A DNA stretch of 62,328 nt from CAZMVY01 sp964617875 (GTDB taxonomy: Bacteria; Planctomycetota; Phycisphaerae; UBA1845; PWPN01). Both the position numbers and the translations under genes were made by a program. Positions 52,020-60,656 of the stretch are shown piece by piece (position 1 is the first letter of the stretch; each line of letters begins with the position of its first letter). The notes below the pieces were generated by a model that worked only from the letters and a program-made list of their open reading frames with translations, had not been told where the DNA came from and ran no database searches. The DNA lies in assembly GCA_964617875.1 (NCBI GenBank), contig CAZUAI010000027.1, positions 1 to 62,328 of the forward strand, given 5' to 3'.

Positions 52020-53729
52020 CTATTTCACAATTCCCAGAAGCTCCGCGATCATCTGATCGACAACGCTGATGTACTTCGCCGCGCCCTGGAACGCGCGCTG
52101 GAACTTGATGAGCCGGATCGCCTCCTCGTCGAGGCTCACCCCGCTGATGCTCTCCCGCTGCGCCTGCAGGGATGTCATGATGGCGTCGGCGGCATCCTGC
52201 TGGGCACGGGTGGCCGCGCCGTTCACGGAGATCTTGCCGGCGACGGCGTTGTAGAAATCCATGATGCTGAGGTTCCCGAGCGCGCCCGAGGCCGTCTTGC
52301 CGACGTTGGACACGGCGGCCGCATTCGAGCCGTCGCCGGGCAGATCGGACCGGGCGGCGGCCAGCAGGGCCGGATCGTTCATGGGCACCGTGTTCACCGC
52401 CAGGTCGTTCGCCGCCTTGCCGATGAAGAAGGTGTTGAGGCCCAGCGCGGCGAGGACGCCCGCGGTATCCTCGCCGAACGCGTACTCGTATCCGCTGTCG
52501 GCACCGATCCGAAGCCGCCGGTCCGCCGTCACCGAGGCCGTGATGTTGTCCGTGGCGGCGTTGATCGCGGCGGCCAGGGACGCCAGCGTCGTCTGCGGGC
52601 CGATCCCGTCCAGATCGACGGCGATCGTCGAAACGACCTTGCTGCCGGTCTCGCGGTTCTTGACCGTGATCTGGAACGTGCCGTTCTTCGGCCGGAGGTC
52701 GAGGCCGGCGGCATTGCTGTTCAGGGCCGCATTGGCGTCCAGCACGTCGTAGGTGCCCGTCAGATCGGTGTAGCCGCGAAGGCCCTGGCCCTGCGAGTAG
52801 ACCTTGTTCACCTCCTGGATGAGGCCGGCGGCGAGCGTGTCGAGATCCTTCAGGTGACCGAGGCTGTAGGTATCGCGCGAGCGAAGGAGCCCTTCGAGCC
52901 GCCCGCCCCAGACCGAGACGATTCCTCCGTCGTCGGCAAAGACGGGGATGTACCGCTCGATCCCGTCGCTGATCTCGGTCTTGGTCGTCAGCCCGCGGCA
53001 GAACCGGCCCTGCACCAGCAGCTCGTTGCCGACATACACATTGACGGCCCCGTCATCCTGGGGCTTGACCTGAATCGCGATGATCTCGCTGAGGCTGCGG
53101 AGCCTGGCGTCGCGCTGATCGCGCAGCGCGCCGACCATTCCGCGCTGCGACGCCTCGGCCTCGACGATCTGCTCGTTGAGGGACGCGATCTGTCCCGCGA
53201 TCTGGCTGGCCTGTCGCACCAGGTCCTTGATCTCGACGTTCAGCTCGCTGACGAGCGAAAGGACGTCCGTACGCTGGCGCCGGATCTCGTCGACAACCGC
53301 CTGCCCGGAGTTCAGGACGACGCCGCGCGCGTTCATGTCCTGCGGGCTGTTCTGCAGAGAGGAGAAGCTGCCGAAGAACCGGCTAAGCAGGCTCGAGAGA
53401 TCGGTGTCGCTCATCTCGTTCAGGATCGACTCGATCCTGCCGAGGGCGTTTCGTGCGACGGCGGCGGAGTTCTGGTCGCCCAGCCCGGTGCGGATGCGGT
53501 TCTCGAGGGCCTCGTCGATGTTCCGCTGCAGGGCCGTCAGGGCGACGCCGGCCCCGGCCTGAAAGCCCTCGGGCAGCATCGCGCCCATCTGGGGGCTCAG
53601 AACGGGGCTCTGACGCGTGTACTCGGTGCTGCCGGCGTTGCTGACGTTGTTGCCGATGATCTCCAGCGCGCTCTGGTAGCTCAACAGAGCACTGCGTCCG
53701 ATCTGCAAAGCCGCGGAAATCAGTCCCAT
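52020..53729 (-). CDS. flgK: Flagellar hook-associated protein FlgK
   Basis: The 569-residue hook-filament junction protein 1 has the rod/hook-type N-terminus ALLSYQSALEIIGNNVSNAG followed by YTRQSPVLSP. The coiled middle part (LNVEIKDLVRQASQIAGQI) and C-terminal ISGVSLDEEAIRLIKFQRAF with YISVVDQMIAELLGIVK also fit. No truncation. It lies between flgN, its export chaperone, and flgL. Confidence 0.95.
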   Translation of the reverse strand: MGLISAALQIGRSALLSYQSALEIIGNNVSNAGSTEYTRQSPVLSPQMGAMLPEGFQAGAGVALTALQRNIDEALENRIRTGLGDQNSAAVARNALGRIESILNEMSDTDLSSLLSRFFGSFSSLQNSPQDMNARGVVLNSGQAVVDEIRRQRTDVLSLVSELNVEIKDLVRQASQIAGQIASLNEQIVEAEASQRGMVGALRDQRDARLRSLSEIIAIQVKPQDDGAVNVYVGNELLVQGRFCRGLTTKTEISDGIERYIPVFADDGGIVSVWGGRLEGLLRSRDTYSLGHLKDLDTLAAGLIQEVNKVYSQGQGLRGYTDLTGTYDVLDANAALNSNAAGLDLRPKNGTFQITVKNRETGSKVVSTIAVDLDGIGPQTTLASLAAAINAATDNITASVTADRRLRIGADSGYEYAFGEDTAGVLAALGLNTFFIGKAANDLAVNTVPMNDPALLAAARSDLPGDGSNAAAVSNVGKTASGALGNLSIMDFYNAVAGKISVNGAATRAQQDAADAIMTSLQAQRESISGVSLDEEAIRLIKFQRAFQGAAKYISVVDQMIAELLGIVK

Positions 53730-53819
53730 CGCACGATCCGTCCCGTTTCAGGGCCGCCGCCGGTCCAACAGGACCCGGCCGCCCGTACGCTCGTCACCAA
53801 TGACCGGTCACGCCCCCGT

Positions 53820-54344
53820 TCATCCCACCGCCTCGAAAACGCTCATGGCCGCCCTGGCCTCCGTCCGCCCCGTCCGCGAGTAGAGGCCGACCTCGCGCGC
53901 GTCCACCTGGGCCATGACTTCGAACACGTGGCGGAAGTGTTTCAGCATCTCCGCCGTGATCATGGCCGCCACCTCGTTCGCCCGGGCCGCCTCCTGGGCC
54001 TTCTCGCGAATGGCCGCCGCCACCGCGAGCAGCCGGCTTCGCGCGGGCTCGACGGTCCGCTGCGCCAGTTCGCTGACGGTCATCCGGCCCGCCTCGTCCG
54101 GCGACAGGCCAAGCAGTTCGCCGACCAGCTCCATGATCTGCCGGCGCAGCCCGTCCTGCTCGCGGATCCGCTGCGTCAGGAACCCCTCCCGCGCCACCGC
54201 CGACCGCAGCGCGTCCGTGTCGGCGGCCCGCATGGCCTGGATCTTTCCTTTCACGACGACGGCCAGTTCGTCGTGCAGGTGCTTCAGCTCGTCGAGCACC
54301 CGGACGACCTGTTCAACACGCTTCTCGTAGGACACGCCTGCCAC
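53820..54344 (-). CDS. flgN: FlgN-like flagellar export chaperone
   Basis: The 174-residue helical protein matches the size and pattern of FlgN, the chaperone for FlgK and FlgL: a long N-terminal helical pair (VVRVLDELKHLHDELAVVVK) and LTQRIREQDGLRRQIMELV. Sequence conservation in the family is low, so position directly before flgK is important evidence. It starts 9 bases after flgJ. Confidence 0.65.
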   Translation of the reverse strand: MAGVSYEKRVEQVVRVLDELKHLHDELAVVVKGKIQAMRAADTDALRSAVAREGFLTQRIREQDGLRRQIMELVGELLGLSPDEAGRMTVSELAQRTVEPARSRLLAVAAAIREKAQEAARANEVAAMITAEMLKHFRHVFEVMAQVDAREVGLYSRTGRTEARAAMSVFEAVG

Positions 54345-54353
54345 AACCGCACC

Positions 54354-54674
54354 TCATACGGCCTTCGAAAACCGCTTGCACAACACGTCGGTCAGGCCCA
54401 GTTTTGCCTCGCGCCCCATCTTCTTCGCCAGGACATCGTGCAACTGGGCCGAGAACACTTCCTCGCCCCGGCCCCCGTGGCCGTATTTCCCTTTCAGCTT
54501 GCTCTCCCGCACCGCCTTGAACACCTCGCCGAAGAACAGCGTCCCGACCAGCTCGCCCGCCGCATCCCTGATCTGCTGCTGCCGCAGCGCGAGGGTCTCG
54601 GACGATACGGCCGGACGGCTCGTCGCTCCGGCGGCGTTGACGCTCGATACCGTGTCTGTCGCACTCATCGCCAT
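54354..54674 (-). CDS. flgJ: Rod-binding protein, FlgJ N-terminal domain type
   Basis: The 106-residue protein has the FlgJ rod-capping domain (AGELVGTLFFGEVFKAVRES, then EVFSAQLHDVLAKKM) without the muramidase domain that some FlgJ proteins carry. It would scaffold rod assembly; a peptidoglycan hydrolase must come from elsewhere. The ATG at 54674 overlaps the flgI stop; ATG 54668 and GTG 54677 are alternatives. Confidence 0.82.
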   Translation of the reverse strand: MAMSATDTVSSVNAAGATSRPAVSSETLALRQQQIRDAAGELVGTLFFGEVFKAVRESKLKGKYGHGGRGEEVFSAQLHDVLAKKMGREAKLGLTDVLCKRFSKAV

Positions 54675-55900
54675 CACGGCTCCACGATCAGCTTCGCGTG
54701 AAGCTTCCCCAGCCGATACAGCTCCTCGACGATCTGCACGCGGTCCGCCGCCGGGATCTTCAGGCTGTTCAGCGCATCCACAAGGTCCTGGAGACGCGTC
54801 CCGCCCTTCTTCGCCGGATCGAGTGTGGCAAACTGCTTTTCCTCGATCTTCGGCGCTTCCACCGTGGGTTTCGGCTCGGGCGTCGTCGTCGTGATCGTCA
54901 TGCCCTTGTAGGTGATGACGACCGGCGAAATCTGGACATCGCCGGCGATGATCACCGAGCCCGCCTCCCGGTTGACGATCACCCGCGCCTCGGACGGCGG
55001 CAGGAGCAGGTCGAGCGTCTCGATCCGCGCGAGAAACGCCGCCGGGTTCTGGCGGGCGTTGTCCGGCACGCGGATGAGAACGTTGCCGCGGTCGACCGCC
55101 ATCGCGATCGCCGTGGCCGGGGCGCTGGCGCGGCCCTGGGCGTCGGGGTCGGCCGCATCGTCGTTGATCATCTGGGCCATGATGCTCGCCAGGGCCCAGC
55201 TGGCGTGCGTATCGCGAATGACCAGCGTCACATAGGGCTGATCCGGGTGGATCCAGTCGAGGAGCGCCCGGCTGCCGGCGCCGTTCTGCTGGGCCTTCCG
55301 GTAGTGCTCGACGTCGCGGCCGTACACGAGGTAGCTGTGGAGGATGCTCGATTCGATCGCAGCGCCCTGGCGAATGACGCCCGACGCCCCCTTCTTGGGG
55401 TCGGTGACCATGACCGGCCCGGACGCAAAGGCGAAAATCTCCGGCGGCCCGGCCGCATCATCCTGCGCGGACAGCGCGGAGGCGGCGAGCAGCGGCGTCA
55501 TCACAAGCCGCCCCTGGGCAAGGCTCTTGGCCGCGCCGAGCGAACTCACCTGCACATCGATCCGATCGCCCTCGCGCACGCCGTTCTCGGGCAGCACCGC
55601 CTCGACCATCACGATGGCGACGTTCTTGGCGTTCTTCAGCTCCTGCGCAAAGCTGACGGGATTCGCCATGCGCGACAGCAGCCGGCTCAGCGGGCGCATG
55701 GCCGGCGTGAAGTCGCCCCCGTCGCCCGTGCCCGGAAGGCCGACGACCAGCCCCATGCCCATCAGCTTGTTCGGAAACTCGCCCTGGAAGCGGGCCACGT
55801 CGCCGATCTTCACGGCCGCGACGGAAGCGGGGAACGCAAGCGCGGCGAGGACGGCCCCCCATCGACCCGCGTTCCGGATTGTGCCCGTCGTCGCTCTCAT
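54674..55900 (-). CDS. flgI: Flagellar P-ring protein FlgI
   Basis: The 408-residue periplasmic protein builds the P-ring around the rod in the peptidoglycan layer. After a signal peptide (GAVLAALAFPASVAAVKIGD) come the family blocks GMGLVVGLPGTGDGGDF, NVAIVMVEAVLPENGVREGD and LPPSEARVIVNREAGSVIIAGDV-type sequence. The C-terminal part has LQDLVDALNSLKIPAADRVQ, also normal. It starts 1 base after flgH and overlaps flgJ by 1 base. Confidence 0.95.
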   Translation of the reverse strand: MRATTGTIRNAGRWGAVLAALAFPASVAAVKIGDVARFQGEFPNKLMGMGLVVGLPGTGDGGDFTPAMRPLSRLLSRMANPVSFAQELKNAKNVAIVMVEAVLPENGVREGDRIDVQVSSLGAAKSLAQGRLVMTPLLAASALSAQDDAAGPPEIFAFASGPVMVTDPKKGASGVIRQGAAIESSILHSYLVYGRDVEHYRKAQQNGAGSRALLDWIHPDQPYVTLVIRDTHASWALASIMAQMINDDAADPDAQGRASAPATAIAMAVDRGNVLIRVPDNARQNPAAFLARIETLDLLLPPSEARVIVNREAGSVIIAGDVQISPVVITYKGMTITTTTPEPKPTVEAPKIEEKQFATLDPAKKGGTRLQDLVDALNSLKIPAADRVQIVEELYRLGKLHAKLIVEP

Positions 55901-55901
55901 G

Positions 55902-56675
55902 TCAGAACGGCCTCAGGAAATCGATCGCCCTCGGAATCCAGCCGCGCCGCGTGGTGTCTCGCACCGCGCCCGTGTGGCTCACATTGATGTCCGGATCGAA
56001 CAACTGGCTGCTGAGGATCGTGTTGTCCGGCGTGATGTCGGCCGCACGGCACGTCCCCGTCAGCGTGATGAAGATCTCCTCCTCGTCGTATTTCTGGTGC
56101 CCCCGGGCCTCGAGCACAACGGTCCCGTTGGGCTTCACGTCGACGATCTTGGCCGTGATGCGCGTCGTGAACGTGTCCTCGCGATTGTCCTGCGCCTTGT
56201 TCTGGAACTTGTTGTCCCACAGGAACTGGACCGCGGGATCCCCGAACGGGAGCGTGTCGGCGCCCATCGTCGGGTGGCCGTTCCGCTCGTACATGCGGAA
56301 CCACTTGGACAGCGCGGCGTCGAGATTCCACTTCTTCTCGTTGTCCGCCCGGGCGTTCGACTCGTACTTCTTCTGCTCGCGGACAATGACCGTGACCAGG
56401 TCGTGCGGCTGCAGCGGCCGGGGACGTTCCATGCTGACCGCAATCAGCGACGACCGCTCGATCACCTTTGTGCTGAGGGCGACGGGGTCGATCTTCCGCC
56501 CGGCCGTCCAGACGCCCTGCTCCGCCTCGGGCGCCCGCGAAAGGAACGGCGACGGCGGGGCCGCCGGCCGCACCGGCATCGCCCGGTAGAGCGACGAACT
56601 CTGCGCCGCCACCCGCCCCGGACCGGGCAGGACGAACCCCACGAACATGCCAGCCACCAACACGCACTTTCTCAT
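55902..56675 (-). CDS. flgH: Flagellar L-ring protein FlgH
   Basis: The 257-residue protein is FlgH by its core: DLVTVIVREQKKYESNARAD, then FTTRITAKIVDVKPNGTVVL, GHQKYDEEEIFITLTGTC and RAADITPDNTILSSQ. FlgH normally is a lipoprotein with an L-x-G-C lipobox. Here the N-terminus (VAGMFVGFVLPGPGRVAAQ) has no lipobox Cys, so it is predicted as an ordinary secreted protein. The ATG at 56675 overlaps flgA by 4 bases. That the outer ring gene is kept implies an outer membrane to cross. Confidence 0.92.
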   Translation of the reverse strand: MRKCVLVAGMFVGFVLPGPGRVAAQSSSLYRAMPVRPAAPPSPFLSRAPEAEQGVWTAGRKIDPVALSTKVIERSSLIAVSMERPRPLQPHDLVTVIVREQKKYESNARADNEKKWNLDAALSKWFRMYERNGHPTMGADTLPFGDPAVQFLWDNKFQNKAQDNREDTFTTRITAKIVDVKPNGTVVLEARGHQKYDEEEIFITLTGTCRAADITPDNTILSSQLFDPDINVSHTGAVRDTTRRGWIPRAIDFLRPF

Positions 56676-58012
56676 TGAGCGCTCCCGTCCGTGATCACGA
56701 TGCGGCCCGCTCCGCCCGACCCGAGGCCCGCCGGCGATTCCGCAACACCGCCTGCCGGGCCGCCCCGGCGAAGCTCGGCCGTCTGCGGCCCCGTCACGGT
56801 CACAACAAACGACTCGCCCGTCGTGTCGTTCTTGACCTCGATGCTTTCGCCGTACGTGCCGGGCCGCAGGGCCTTCGCCACGCTCTTGATGACCAGATCG
56901 CCCTGGCGGACCCAGACGGTCACCAGGTCGCCCCGCTTCACCAGCGGCCGCGCCCGCACATCGCGAGCAGTGATCATCCCTCCCGCATCGATGAACCGGC
57001 ACGTTTCCTGGCCGATCAGCGGCTGGATGTCGGTCAGACCGACGTCGCTGACCCGCGTGAACTGCCGCTCGGCCAGCATGAGGTGTTTCGCCTGCAGGAT
57101 CTCGCCGCGGTTGACGGCGGCCCGCGTCACCACAACCGTTTTGAGCAGAGTCACCTCGGCGACGATCGGCACGGTGCTCACGTGCCGCCCGCCCTCCTCG
57201 ACGTCCACTTCCAGCGTGACGAGCCCGAGGACATCGTTGCCGCGCGGGCGGATGCGGAAGCGATACGCCGGCGAGGCGAGGTTCAGCGCCTTCACGGAGG
57301 CGGGGCTGAACCGGATTTCGGCCTTGCCGCCCAGGTTCGCCACGCGGGCCTCCAGATGGCCGCGCACAGCCGCCCCGAGCGTGCCCGCCTCATCTTTCGC
57401 CGCGCCCGCGGCGCCGCCCCGTGCGGGCTGCGTGGTCGATGCCCCGGCGGCCGCGGGCGCCGGCCTCGCCGCAGCGGGCCTTCCCGGCCGTGAGACGCAA
57501 CACCGCGAAGAACCCCGCAACAGGATCTGCGTCGGATTGACGCCGGCCCGCGAAAACGCCTCGATCACGTCGTCAAACGTCAGCACGACGGAGCCGCCGG
57601 GCGGCGGTGCCGCCGCCACGTCGCACAGGCGCAGCGAACCCGCCACCGAGCCGTCGGCCCCCGCGCTGATTCGGGCGATGTCCTCGAGAACAATCCGGTC
57701 GCCCGTCGCCACGGCGGTCGGCCAGAGTTGCACAGAGACGATCTCAGCAACGCCGGCCACGCCACCGGTATTCGCCGAGGCAGCGGCCGCCACCGACGCT
57801 TCACCCCGAACCGCCGCCGCCCCAAGGACGGCACCGGACAGAACCAGGCCGGCCAATCCCCACCGAACCAAGCTGGCTCCCCGGTCCGCGAAGCCCCCTG
57901 CACGTACAGGGAGCGTCCTCTCGTTCCCGTTTGCCGCTTCGCCGCGATGGCGCGGCCCGCTCCCGCGGCTTCTTGATCCCAGTCCCGCGTATTGGCAATC
58001 CTTGCACATCAT
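56672..58012 (-). CDS. flgA: Flagellar P-ring assembly protein FlgA, enlarged
   Basis: The 446-residue protein is about twice the usual FlgA. The C-terminal 200 residues hold the SAF domain and following beta region: TRAAVNRGEILQAKHLMLAE, IGQETCRFIDAGGMITARDV, and RPLVKRGDLVTVWVRQGDLV, ending in VTVTGPQTAELRR. FlgA is a periplasmic chaperone for FlgI. The N-terminal part has a long pre-signal stretch, a hydrophobic segment (WGLAGLVLSGAVLGAAA), an extra domain (LWPTAVATGDRIVLEDIARI) and an Ala/Pro linker. AGGA lies 8 bases before the ATG. Confidence 0.9.
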   Translation of the reverse strand: MMCKDCQYAGLGSRSRGSGPRHRGEAANGNERTLPVRAGGFADRGASLVRWGLAGLVLSGAVLGAAAVRGEASVAAAASANTGGVAGVAEIVSVQLWPTAVATGDRIVLEDIARISAGADGSVAGSLRLCDVAAAPPPGGSVVLTFDDVIEAFSRAGVNPTQILLRGSSRCCVSRPGRPAAARPAPAAAGASTTQPARGGAAGAAKDEAGTLGAAVRGHLEARVANLGGKAEIRFSPASVKALNLASPAYRFRIRPRGNDVLGLVTLEVDVEEGGRHVSTVPIVAEVTLLKTVVVTRAAVNRGEILQAKHLMLAERQFTRVSDVGLTDIQPLIGQETCRFIDAGGMITARDVRARPLVKRGDLVTVWVRQGDLVIKSVAKALRPGTYGESIEVKNDTTGESFVVTVTGPQTAELRRGGPAGGVAESPAGLGSGGAGRIVITDGSAQ

Positions 58013-58054
58013 GGACGCATCCTGCGCCGCGCGTTACTGCTCAATTCCCTGTTC

Positions 58055-58867
58055 CTAGCCCCTCCGCAGATTCGCAATGATCTGCAACGTCTGATCCGCA
58101 CTCTGGATCGACTGCGAGTTAATCTCGAACCCCCGCTGCGTGAAGATCAGGTCCACCAGCTCCCGCACGGGATCCACATTGCTGCTCTCGAGGCTCGATT
58201 GCACCAGCTCGCCCAGCCCGTTCTGCTGCGGGTTGCCGGTCACCGGCGGCCCGGAGGCGTCGGTCTCGACAAACAGATTCTTGCCGATCTGTAGCAGGCC
58301 CTCCGGGTTCACGAACCGCGCCAACTGAATCTGCCCGACCTGCGAGAGTTCGGTCGCGCCGGGCTGACGCACCGAGACGCGCCCGTCGCCCGCCACCACC
58401 GGGTCCCCCGCCCGGTCCGTCGGCAACTGGATCGGCGGCTCCAGCGGCGATCCCTCGCTGTTGGCCAGAACGATCTGCCCGTCGCGGTTGATCACGAAGT
58501 TCCCGGCCCGCGTGTACGCCGTCGTTTCGAGGCCGTTGTAGACGGTCTTCACCTGGAAGAAGCCGGGGCCGCGGATCGCGATGTCGGTCGGGCGGTTCGT
58601 CTGGTCGAACGCCCCGTACTGGAAATCCAGCTGCGTCCCGGAGACCTGCGCCCCCAATCCGACGAGGATGCCGTACGGCGTCTCCTTCGCCAGGGCGTTC
58701 AAGGCGCCGGGCTCGCGCCGAATCTCGTACAGCAGGTCCTCGAAATTGACCCGGCTCCGTTTGAAACCCACCGTGTCGATGTTGGCGAGGTTGTTGGCCA
58801 CGACATTGAGCTTCGTGTCCATGGCCCGCATCCCGCTCGCCGCTGCTCGTAATGCACTGATCGACAT
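58055..58867 (-). CDS. flgG: Flagellar distal rod protein FlgG
   Basis: The 270-residue distal rod subunit has the flagellar rod signature LNVVANNLANIDTVGFKRS and the DLLYEIRREPGAL stretch peculiar to FlgG. It continues DIAIRGPGFFQV and ends SNVDPVRELVDLIFTQRGFE with INSQSIQSADQTLQIIANL. Length is standard. It lies 73 bases after flgF and 42 before flgA. Confidence 0.96.
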   Translation of the reverse strand: MSISALRAAASGMRAMDTKLNVVANNLANIDTVGFKRSRVNFEDLLYEIRREPGALNALAKETPYGILVGLGAQVSGTQLDFQYGAFDQTNRPTDIAIRGPGFFQVKTVYNGLETTAYTRAGNFVINRDGQIVLANSEGSPLEPPIQLPTDRAGDPVVAGDGRVSVRQPGATELSQVGQIQLARFVNPEGLLQIGKNLFVETDASGPPVTGNPQQNGLGELVQSSLESSNVDPVRELVDLIFTQRGFEINSQSIQSADQTLQIIANLRRG

Positions 58868-58940
58868 CGTTACTCAATCCGTGCCCCATCCCCAACCCTG
58901 CCGGCACCACGCCGATACGACGACCTCCCCACCCGGCCGC

Positions 58941-59705
58941 CTATGCCACCCGCCCGACGTCGTTGACCGTTCGCGCCAGCATCGAATCCTGCATCGCGAT
59001 CAGGCTGGCGTTGAGCTGGTAGGCCCGCGACGCCTCGATCATCGACACCATCGTCGTCAGCGGCTCGACCGTGGATGTCTCCACCGCACGCGAGACCACG
59101 ACGGCGGCGGCCGGCTTCGTCGGCGTCTTGTCCGGCGCCTCCAGCACGTTCGCGCCGACCTTCCGCAGTTGCGTCTTGTCGGCAAAGTCCACGATGCCCA
59201 ACTGGCCGATCGTGGCGGTCCCCACCCGCAGCGTGCCGTCCTCGCCGAACCGCACGGACGCCGCCTGATCCTTCGTGAGCCGGATCGGCGCGCCTCTCTC
59301 ATTCAGGACCGGTCGGCCACCCACGGCCGTCACCAGCCCCCCGTCCGCGTCCACCGCAAACCGGCCGTCCCGTGTGTAGACCTTCCGGTCGCCATCCCGA
59401 ACCGTAAAGAAGCCTTCGCCGCGGAGCGCCAGGTCCAGCGGCCGGTCGGTTGTCTCGATCGTTCCCTGCTCGAAGCTCGTGTATGTGGGCGCCACAAACG
59501 TCCCGCCGCTCATCCGGTTCAACAACGCGTTGCTCATCCTCGGATCGCCCCCCGCCTCCCGTGACGCGACCGCCCGCTCCGAGAACACCGCCAGATCCCG
59601 CTTGAAACCCGCCGTATCCAGATTCGCCAGGTTGTTGGCGATGATGTCCTGGCTGTACTGGCTCGCCTGCAAACCGCCCGCGGATAGCCACAAGCCGTAG
59701 ATCAT
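58941..59705 (-). CDS. flgF: Flagellar proximal rod protein FlgF
   Basis: The 254-residue rod protein has the flagellar rod N-terminus (DIIANNLANLDTAGFKRDLA) and the common DLALRGEGFFTVRDGD block. The C-terminus STVEPLTTMVSMIEASRAYQ is also typical. The ATG at 59705 overlaps the stop of the preceding small gene by 4 bases, which suggests coupled translation. A G-rich ribosome site is present. Confidence 0.93.
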   Translation of the reverse strand: MIYGLWLSAGGLQASQYSQDIIANNLANLDTAGFKRDLAVFSERAVASREAGGDPRMSNALLNRMSGGTFVAPTYTSFEQGTIETTDRPLDLALRGEGFFTVRDGDRKVYTRDGRFAVDADGGLVTAVGGRPVLNERGAPIRLTKDQAASVRFGEDGTLRVGTATIGQLGIVDFADKTQLRKVGANVLEAPDKTPTKPAAAVVVSRAVETSTVEPLTTMVSMIEASRAYQLNASLIAMQDSMLARTVNDVGRVA

Positions 59706-59923
59706 CGATCCGCCCCCCCCTCCAGCCGCTCCCGGGTGCGCGGCGAGACATCCCGCCACGGCAGTTCGCTCGACGACGCCACGAGGACCTGCTCCCGCAC
59801 GTTTTCCGCCAGGTGAATGGCCGTCGCGATGTTGGCTGCCCGCAGGATGCGGGAACCGAGAACGGCCCAATCAGCGGGGGTGGTGTCGCAATCCATTGCG
59901 TGATGCCCGACCAGCATCCTCAT
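59702..59923 (-). CDS. Small protein of unknown function at the head of the flagellar operon
   Basis: I do not recognise this 73-residue protein. It begins MRMLVGHHAMDCD and has an amphipathic, probably helical middle (RILRAANIATAIHLAENVRE) and a charged end (RTRERLEGGADR). No signal peptide. GGAG lies 7 bases before the ATG, and the stop overlaps flgF by 4 bases, so the gene is very probably real and co-translated with flgF. It is the first gene after the sigma-54 promoter. A role in export or assembly is possible but unsupported. Confidence 0.6.
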   Translation of the reverse strand: MRMLVGHHAMDCDTTPADWAVLGSRILRAANIATAIHLAENVREQVLVASSSELPWRDVSPRTRERLEGGADR

Positions 59924-60017
59924 CGTCGCACTCCGTGCCACGGCCGGCGCTCCGCGCCCGCACGGCGCGTGTTACGCACCGCGAGAGACGCATCGTGCCC
60001 GTCGGCGACTCTCACAA

Positions 60018-60033
60018 TGCAGACGCCGTGCCA
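60018..60033 (-). promoter_or_regulatory. Sigma-54 promoter of the flagellar operon
   Basis: On the minus strand the site reads TGGCACGGCGTCTGCA. The -24 box TGGCAC is perfect, and GG and GC are separated by exactly 10 bases; the -12 box CTGCA matches TTGCA at 4 of 5. An A/T-rich tract (AAAAAGTT) is just upstream. The first gene starts about 85 bases downstream of the likely start point. Confidence 0.65.
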
Positions 60034-60205
60034 AACTTTTTGCCTTCGCTCCTGCCCGGGACGTATGCCCGCCGTAACGCGTTGACAACGAATGCCTTAC
60101 ACGCCAGTTGGCAAAATGGAGAATTTGCGTACCCTGGACGGAGTCGCCACCGAGCCGCGCAGAACCTGCGGCCCTCGCGCGGGATTTGCCTCCCATCGCG
60201 CGGCC

Positions 60206-60233
60206 TTTACCCGCGTGAACGGTGCGGTATAAT
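60206..60233 (+). promoter_or_regulatory. Sigma-70-type promoter for the small membrane protein
   Basis: TTTACC (60206-60211, 4 of 6), a 16-base spacer and a perfect TATAAT (60228-60233), 53 bases before the ATG. The remaining part of the 59924-60286 gap holds only the sigma-54 site on the other strand. Confidence 0.6.
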
Positions 60234-60286
60234 CACCGACGGCGCGGGTGCGAACGAATGACCGCCCCGGCCTTGGAGGCGCCACT

Positions 60287-60496
60287 ATGAGACGCACGAG
60301 TATCCGGCTCTTCAGCTTTGCGTGGCCGATCGCCTTGCTTCCCTTGATGAACACACGGCTGTCCGAGTTTCCCGAGTGGATCGTCGGGCCACAGGGTCGA
60401 AGCCTCCTCAGCCAGATCATCACGCAGATTCTCACGGTGATCGTGGATGCACTGCTCCTCTTCGGCGTCAACGGCTTCTTCGGCTTGGCGGCCTGA
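60287..60496 (+). CDS. Small membrane or secreted protein, function unknown
   Basis: I do not recognise this 69-residue protein. It has two hydrophobic stretches (LFSFAWPIALLPLMN and ILTVIVDALLLFGVNGFFG) either side of a polar segment (EFPEWIVGPQGRSLLSQ), so it may be a two-pass membrane protein. GGAGG lies 7 bases before the ATG, and a good promoter is present, so I believe it is expressed. It is divergent from the flagellar operon. Confidence 0.6.
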   Translation: MRRTSIRLFSFAWPIALLPLMNTRLSEFPEWIVGPQGRSLLSQIITQILTVIVDALLLFGVNGFFGLAA

Positions 60497-60656
60497 GGCG
60501 AAGCCTCCTTGCGAAGCTCTTCTGAATCAAGGATGACGGTTCTTCGTCACAGGAGACAGCTGCGGCACGGCGAACGATCCCCCGCGGCCCCGTACAGCGT
60601 TCGCCCGCGCGAGGCGGACACCCACGCGCGATTCCACTCGCACGGGTGAGCAGCCA

